20,836 nt of DNA from Opitutia bacterium UBA7441 (lineage in GTDB: Bacteria; Verrucomicrobiota; Verrucomicrobiia; Opitutales; Coraliomargaritaceae). Position 1 is the first letter of the stretch. The number at the start of each line of letters is the position of its first letter. Positions 16,726 through 20,836 of the stretch are shown one piece after another. The DNA lies in the NCBI GenBank assembly GCA_002480015.1, contig DLQD01000012.1:1-20836 (forward strand), read 5' to 3'. A model generated the notes under the pieces. It did not search any database, was not told where the DNA came from, and saw nothing but the letters and a program-made list of their open reading frames with translations. The position numbers were made by a program, and so were the translations under genes.

Positions 16726-18375
16726 ATGAAGCCATTCAACTACCTCGCCAACGCTGTACGTGCTCCCGAAATCGTGGCTATTCTCGTCCGTTGGGGTTTT
16801 GAGGATTTGCTACTGCAACTGGATACGCCGCAGTTTTTGCTGAAGAACTTGGTGCGAAAGAAGGTGACGCACCTCACGCCGTATGAGCGTATGCGCAACG
16901 CCTGCGAGGAGTTGGGGCCCATTTTTGTAAAGTTCGGGCAGATCCTGAGCACGCGTCCGGATCGGCTTCCCGAGCCGCTTGTCATGGAGCTTAAAAAGCT
17001 GCGTAATGATGTGGAGGCGCAGCCTTTTGAGAAGATCAGGCCTGTCGCTCTTAAGGCGCTGGAGTGTGAGATTGAAGAGATCTTTGCCGACTTCGATGAG
17101 AGACCCATCGCGGCTGGGTCACTCGGCCAGGTATATCGAGCCAAGTTGCTTTCGACCGGTGAGGAGGTCGCGGTCAAAATTCAGCGTGCGGAAATCCAAA
17201 AGAGGATCTCCGCCGATATGGAGATTATCGGCTGGTTCGCCCGCCAAGTGCACGCCCGCATCGAGGAATTGCGCCCTTATAATTTACCCTCGCTGGTCCG
17301 TGAGGCAGAAAAGCGTCTGGCTGAGGAACTCGATTATCGGACCGAAGCCGATAATGCGGAGATTTTTCTGGCACTCAATACACAGGAGCCAAATGTCTAC
17401 GCGCCTCGGGTATATCGAGACTTTAGTTCCCGTTTGGTGCTCGTTACGGAATGGGTCGAGGGCTCAGCTCCCGATCAAATCACGCTCAAGCCGGAGGAGG
17501 CGCGGAGGATTGCCCGTATGGGGGGTGAGTCGATCTTCCACCAAATCGTGGGCACGGGCTTTTTCCACGCGGACCCGCACCCCGGTAATATGTTGATCAC
17601 TAAGGACCATCGTATCTGCTTTATCGACTGGGGGCAGGCGGGACAGATCACCCTCGAGATGCGGTATCACCTGGCGGATCTTTTTGCCGCAATCACTAGC
17701 CGCGATGCGGATAAGGTCATTCGAGTGGCCGAGCAAATGTCGGTCGATAACCGCCGCATTGATCGCCGACGCTTGGAAAAGGAGATTACCTTTCTGCTGA
17801 ATAAGCACCGCAGGTTCGGCCCCTCCGGCACGAAGATCGGAACCGTCGGGCTGGAAATGCTCTACCTCTTCGGTAGTAATGGGATCGAAGTCTCCCCAGA
17901 CTATGCGCTCCTTTCTAAGTCGCTCCTCTGCGTGGAGGAGTCCGCGCGGATTCTGGATCCGGGCTTCGATATCCAGGAAGTGGCCCAGCCTTACCTCACA
18001 AAGCTCAACAAGGAGCGGTGGAGTATAGGCAGTATTCAACGACAAGCGCTCTACCCGATGCTCAATGTGTTGCGCGATTTGCAGCGCATCCCAAATAATT
18101 TGCAGCGTATCCTGCAGCGGGTTGAAGATGAAGAGCTACAGCTTAATTTTCACCATACGGGCACAGAGAATCTCGAAGAGACTTTTAACTCGTCGATGAA
18201 TCGACTGACTGTCGGAATCATCATCGGTTCATTGCTGATTGGTTCTTCGCTCGTGATCACGACTGGTGTGAAGCCTTTGCTCTGGGGCTACCCTGCAATC
18301 GGTATCGTCGGTTTTCTGGTTTCCGGATTGCTCGGCCTCTACATTGTGATCTCGACGCTACGGAAGCATCATTGA
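16726..18375 (+). CDS. ubiB: ABC1/UbiB-family atypical kinase
   Basis: A membrane-anchored protein-kinase-like ATPase of 549 residues. In known systems UbiB supports ubiquinone synthesis, probably by ATP-driven handling of isoprenoid lipid intermediates. The family-defining KxGQ motif is KFGQ (69-72) in FVKFGQILSTRPD. The Ala-rich nucleotide loop AAGSLGQVY (129-137) replaces the glycine loop, K151 is in VAVKIQ, the catalytic segment HADPHPGN lies at 281-288, and the metal-binding D301 is in IDWG. Two C-terminal membrane segments (about 495-515 and 522-545) anchor it, as in the family. Whether this organism makes ubiquinone or menaquinone cannot be told from the window. It sits 54 bp after the phasin-like gene and ends convergent with the sigma-factor gene. 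Confidence 0.9.
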   Translation: MKPFNYLANAVRAPEIVAILVRWGFEDLLLQLDTPQFLLKNLVRKKVTHLTPYERMRNACEELGPIFVKFGQILSTRPDRLPEPLVMELKKLRNDVEAQPFEKIRPVALKALECEIEEIFADFDERPIAAGSLGQVYRAKLLSTGEEVAVKIQRAEIQKRISADMEIIGWFARQVHARIEELRPYNLPSLVREAEKRLAEELDYRTEADNAEIFLALNTQEPNVYAPRVYRDFSSRLVLVTEWVEGSAPDQITLKPEEARRIARMGGESIFHQIVGTGFFHADPHPGNMLITKDHRICFIDWGQAGQITLEMRYHLADLFAAITSRDADKVIRVAEQMSVDNRRIDRRRLEKEITFLLNKHRRFGPSGTKIGTVGLEMLYLFGSNGIEVSPDYALLSKSLLCVEESARILDPGFDIQEVAQPYLTKLNKERWSIGSIQRQALYPMLNVLRDLQRIPNNLQRILQRVEDEELQLNFHHTGTENLEETFNSSMNRLTVGIIIGSLLIGSSLVITTGVKPLLWGYPAIGIVGFLVSGLLGLYIVISTLRKHH

Positions 18376-18442
18376 AAATAAATGTCCTCCGGCCGATCCA
18401 CACAGAGGGCATCTCCAAACAAATAACAATCTTTTTGAAGCA

Positions 18443-19462
18443 TTAAGCGCTGGCTTTTTCTTCAAAAAATTCCTGTAGAACTTCCATCTTCTTTTGCTCG
18501 ATGCGTTCTTCTTGAACCTCTTCTTTGGAGCGCTGACGTTCGTTCTCGACCATTAAGCGGCGCATTTTGTGGATAGCGATGTTTTGAATCTGACGGACGC
18601 GCTCACGAGTGATGTCGAAGCGTTCACCGACTTCTTCGAGCGTTAGCGGGCGGTTACCGTCGAGGCCGAAGCGGAGATGGATGATCTCGGCTTCCCGGTC
18701 CTCAAGTCGTCCAATGACAGATTTGATGTCGTGACTGATGGACTTCTCTTCCAGACTGTCTAGTGGCGTAGCCTCGTTTTCGTCGCCGACGAGTTCCCCA
18801 AAGGTAGTGTCGCCATCTTCGCCTACAGGTGCGTCGAGCGACGCGGGGCGAATGCTGACTGACTTAAGGTGGGCAACCTTGTTGACCGGCATGTCCATGG
18901 CGTAGCCGATTTCTTCGTCGCTCGGTTCGCGGTCGAGCTCATCGGCAAGTTGCGCAGTGACTTTTCGCATCCGAGCGATGCGGTCGACTAAGTGCACGGG
19001 CAGGCGGATTGTTTTGCTTTGATTGGCCAGTGCGCGCTTGATCGATTGTTTGATCCACCAGGCAGCATAGGTGCTGAGCTTACCGCCCTTGGATGGGTCG
19101 AAACGTTCGACTGCTTTTATTAGGCCGATGTTGCCTTCGCTGATGAGATCGAGGAGCGGAAGGCCAAAATTGTTATAATCATAAGCGATCTTCACCACTA
19201 GGCGGAGGTTGGCAGAGATCATATGGTCGCGGGCGGCCTTATCACCCTTCTGAATGCGGGCGGCCAGTTGGATCTCTTCTTCCTTAGTCAAGAGGGGTGT
19301 CTTGCCGATCTCTTGGATGTAGGTGCGCATGACGTTGCGATCCGTTGAGGGGAGTTCGCGGACATCTGTAATCGCGTCGGGTTCTTCAACCCAGGACCTT
19401 GGCACGCCGGAAAGTGAGGAACCGCTTTGATGGATGCGGTTTCTGTTTGCAGTATTGGCCAT
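18443..19462 (-). CDS. rpoD: RNA polymerase sigma-70 factor, RpoD/SigA type
   Basis: A 339-residue sigma factor that directs RNA polymerase to promoters. Region 1.2 begins at NVMRTYIQEIGKTPLLTKEEE (about 43-63). Region 2 includes NLRLVVKIAYDY, the core-binding LLDLISEGNIGLIKAVERFDP and the -10-recognition stretch STYAAWWIKQSIKRAL. Region 3 starts around TIRLPVHLVDRIARMRK. Region 4 ends with LTLEEVGERFDITRERVRQIQ and IHKMRR (up to about 302). It lacks a large region 1.1 and the non-conserved insertion of long RpoD proteins, so it could be a compact housekeeping factor or a group 2 (RpoS-like) factor. A charged Glu/Lys/Gln-rich extension of about 37 residues follows region 4. The ATG at 19462 has no Shine-Dalgarno sequence. 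Downstream of trpE, 114 bp apart. Confidence 0.88.
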   Translation of the reverse strand: MANTANRNRIHQSGSSLSGVPRSWVEEPDAITDVRELPSTDRNVMRTYIQEIGKTPLLTKEEEIQLAARIQKGDKAARDHMISANLRLVVKIAYDYNNFGLPLLDLISEGNIGLIKAVERFDPSKGGKLSTYAAWWIKQSIKRALANQSKTIRLPVHLVDRIARMRKVTAQLADELDREPSDEEIGYAMDMPVNKVAHLKSVSIRPASLDAPVGEDGDTTFGELVGDENEATPLDSLEEKSISHDIKSVIGRLEDREAEIIHLRFGLDGNRPLTLEEVGERFDITRERVRQIQNIAIHKMRRLMVENERQRSKEEVQEERIEQKKMEVLQEFFEEKASA

Positions 19463-19521
19463 GTGTTTCGATCGGTTTGCAGTGCTCGGTGCACTTTGGT
19501 ACTAAATGGACTCTGGATTCA

Positions 19522-19538
19522 TTCCAATAGTTCCAATA
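19522..19538. repeat. 8-bp direct repeat upstream of the sigma gene
   Basis: TTCCAATA occurs at 19522-19529 and again at 19531-19538, one base apart, in the gap between trpE and the sigma-factor gene. On the minus strand it reads as TATTGGAA copies, each containing a TTGGAA that could serve as a weak -35 element about 60-75 bp before the sigma start. A two-copy activator site is another option. Confidence 0.5.
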
Positions 19539-19551
19539 ATTGATCGAAGCT

Positions 19552-19563
19552 GTCCGGCCGGAC
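19552..19563. repeat. 12-bp perfect palindrome GTCCGGCCGGAC
   Basis: A 12-bp palindrome 14 bp downstream of the trpE stop (minus strand). As RNA it would be a 4-bp stem with a GGCC loop and no T run, so a poor terminator. It may be a protein-binding site in the trpE-sigma gap. Confidence 0.5.
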
Positions 19564-19576
19564 TTACTAAAAGTGT

Positions 19577-20836
19577 CTAGTTTTTAAACATTTTCTCGGC
19601 AAGAGCGACTGCCTTGAGCATACCTTTGGCTTTATTTACGGTTTCCATGAACTCATTTTCGGGCACTGAGTCGGCCACGATACCCGCCCCTGATTGGATG
19701 TAGATCCGTCCGTTTTTGATCACTGCTGTGCGGATGCAGATGCAGGAGTCGTGGTTGCCGCCGAAGCCAAAATATCCCAGGGCGCCTCCGTAAACGCCAC
19801 GCTGGCTTTGCTCGAGTTCGGCGATGATTTGCAGAGCTCTCACCTTAGGCGCACCGCTAAGGGTGCCGGCGGGAAATGTGGCACGCAATAAGTCGTAGGC
19901 GCTACACTCGGGGCGAATCGTGCCCACCACTTGAGAAACGATGTGCATAACATGTGAATAACGCTCAATCGTCATGTAGTCCGGCACTTGGATTGTGCCG
20001 TATTGGCACACGCGGCCGATGTCATTGCGGGCCAGGTCGACGAGCATGAGGTGTTCGGCCTTTTCCTTCTCATCGGCGAGCAGGTCTTGCTCCAGAGCGA
20101 GGTCTTCGCTCTCGGTCTTGCCGCGGTGCCGGGTGCCGGCGATGGGGCGGATCTCGACTTGGTCGCCGGTCAGCCGGACATGGACCTCTGGTGATGCGCC
20201 CACGACGGCGAATTCAGGGTCTTCCATCAGGAACATGTAGGGCGAAGGATTGACCGTGCGCAGGGCGCGGTAGAGGTCAATCGGATCGGGCTTAAATTCC
20301 TTTTCAAAACGTTGGGAAAGAACAGTTTGTATAACATCTCCGGCGCGGATGTAGTCCTTTACCTTATCGACTGCGGCCTCAAAGCGCACCTTGGTGAAAT
20401 TGCCCTCCGGGACGCTCACTTCGCCGGGTTCGCTGACGGGGCGATGGCCGAAGCGGCGCTCGCGCTCCAGCAGGTAATAAATGCGCTCGATTTCTGCGGT
20501 GGCGTTGTCGTAAGCCTCTGCCGGGGCGACCCCACCTGTATGGGCGTGCACGCAGATGCTCAGGACTTGGCGGACATGGTCAAAAATGAGCACCGAATCC
20601 GTGATCAAATAGTAGAGAATGGGGACTTCGAGGGGGTTGTCCGTTGGTTTTTCTACGGTCGGTTCGATGCTGTGAATAAACTCGTGCCCGACAAAGCCCA
20701 CCGCCCCGCCGGAGAAGGGCGGCATACCCGGCATTTCGACCGGTTGATACTGCGCCATTTCCGCTTCGATTAATTTCAAAGGGTCGGCCGGTGTGTCCAC
20801 AGTTTCCGTTGTGCCGTCTTTGTGCTGGATGGTCGT
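19577..20836 (-). CDS. trpE: Anthranilate synthase component I (5' end outside window)
   Basis: Converts chorismate to anthranilate using ammonia from the TrpG glutaminase, the first step of tryptophan synthesis. The visible 419 residues lack the N terminus: the frame stays open to the right edge of the window, and the GTG at 20800 is an internal codon, because the upstream residues (IQHKDGTTETV) continue the fold. Diagnostic segments of the chorismate-binding domain are AGDVIQTVLSQRF, NPSPYMFLMEDPEFAVVGASPE, IRPIAGTRHRGK, LLADEKEKAEHLMLVDLARNDIGRV, FPAGTLSGAPKVRALQII, and the C-terminal QSGAGIVADSVPENEFMETVNKA. These match TrpE better than PabB or a salvage enzyme, but the feedback-inhibition site near the N terminus is not in view. 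Confidence 0.93.
   Translation of the reverse strand, partial: TTIQHKDGTTETVDTPADPLKLIEAEMAQYQPVEMPGMPPFSGGAVGFVGHEFIHSIEPTVEKPTDNPLEVPILYYLITDSVLIFDHVRQVLSICVHAHTGGVAPAEAYDNATAEIERIYYLLERERRFGHRPVSEPGEVSVPEGNFTKVRFEAAVDKVKDYIRAGDVIQTVLSQRFEKEFKPDPIDLYRALRTVNPSPYMFLMEDPEFAVVGASPEVHVRLTGDQVEIRPIAGTRHRGKTESEDLALEQDLLADEKEKAEHLMLVDLARNDIGRVCQYGTIQVPDYMTIERYSHVMHIVSQVVGTIRPECSAYDLLRATFPAGTLSGAPKVRALQIIAELEQSQRGVYGGALGYFGFGGNHDSCICIRTAVIKNGRIYIQSGAGIVADSVPENEFMETVNKAKGMLKAVALAEKMFKN

Noticed and set aside
18376..18442. Bidirectional terminator between ubiB and the sigma gene
   Set aside because: Only a 4-bp CCTC/GAGG pairing with a 15-nt loop could be found, with no clean T run beside it.

Overview
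The window looks like a stretch of conserved chromosome from a free-living, Gram-negative, moderately GC-rich bacterium. Verrucomicrobiota, class Opitutia (Coraliomargarita/Puniceicoccus-like), is the best guess. The reasons are: a PEP-CTERM (exosortase-sorted) secreted protein; a topoisomerase subunit of the ParE type shared by Bacteroidota and their relatives (EGDSASGSI motif instead of EGDSAGGSA); a short primary-type sigma-70 factor; HflKC and UbiB; and a near-total lack of Shine-Dalgarno sequences before the genes. The lineage is an inference from these traits, not a database match.

Layout, left to right. (1) 76-3660, minus strand: folD, an RDD membrane protein (ATGA overlap with folD), a receiver-plus-histidine-kinase protein and proC. 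(2) 3661-3936: a divergent gap with strong inverted repeats, which may be the structured 5' leader of metX. (3) 3937-5694, plus strand: metX-metW, the acyl-homoserine step of methionine synthesis with its partner. (4) 5767-10791, minus strand: hflK-hflC, a PEP-CTERM protein with a trypsin-like catalytic triad, and parE. (5) 10936-18375, plus strand: queG, a DUF805 protein, the tig-clpP-clpX protein-quality-control block, a small phasin-like coiled protein and ubiB. (6) 18443-20836, minus strand: trpE (runs off the right edge) followed by a sigma-70 gene, convergent with ubiB.

How the genes relate. Most are housekeeping: one-carbon/folate (folD), methionine (metX, metW), proline (proC), tryptophan (trpE), tRNA modification (queG), chromosome topology (parE) and transcription (sigma factor). 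Two groups share a theme. Trigger factor, ClpP and ClpX handle folding and degradation in the cytoplasm, and HflK/HflC modulate FtsH at the inner membrane. The phasin-like protein and UbiB sit together, in the same orientation, downstream of clpX.

There is no CRISPR array, insertion sequence, phage gene, rRNA or tRNA that I can recognise, and no complete novel multi-gene system. The parts worth a second look are non-coding: the metX leader, the palindrome-rich gap between clpX and the phasin gene, the 9-bp inverted repeat before ubiB, and the dyad over the tig promoter. The PEP-CTERM protease-like protein and the apparent SD-independent initiation also stand out.
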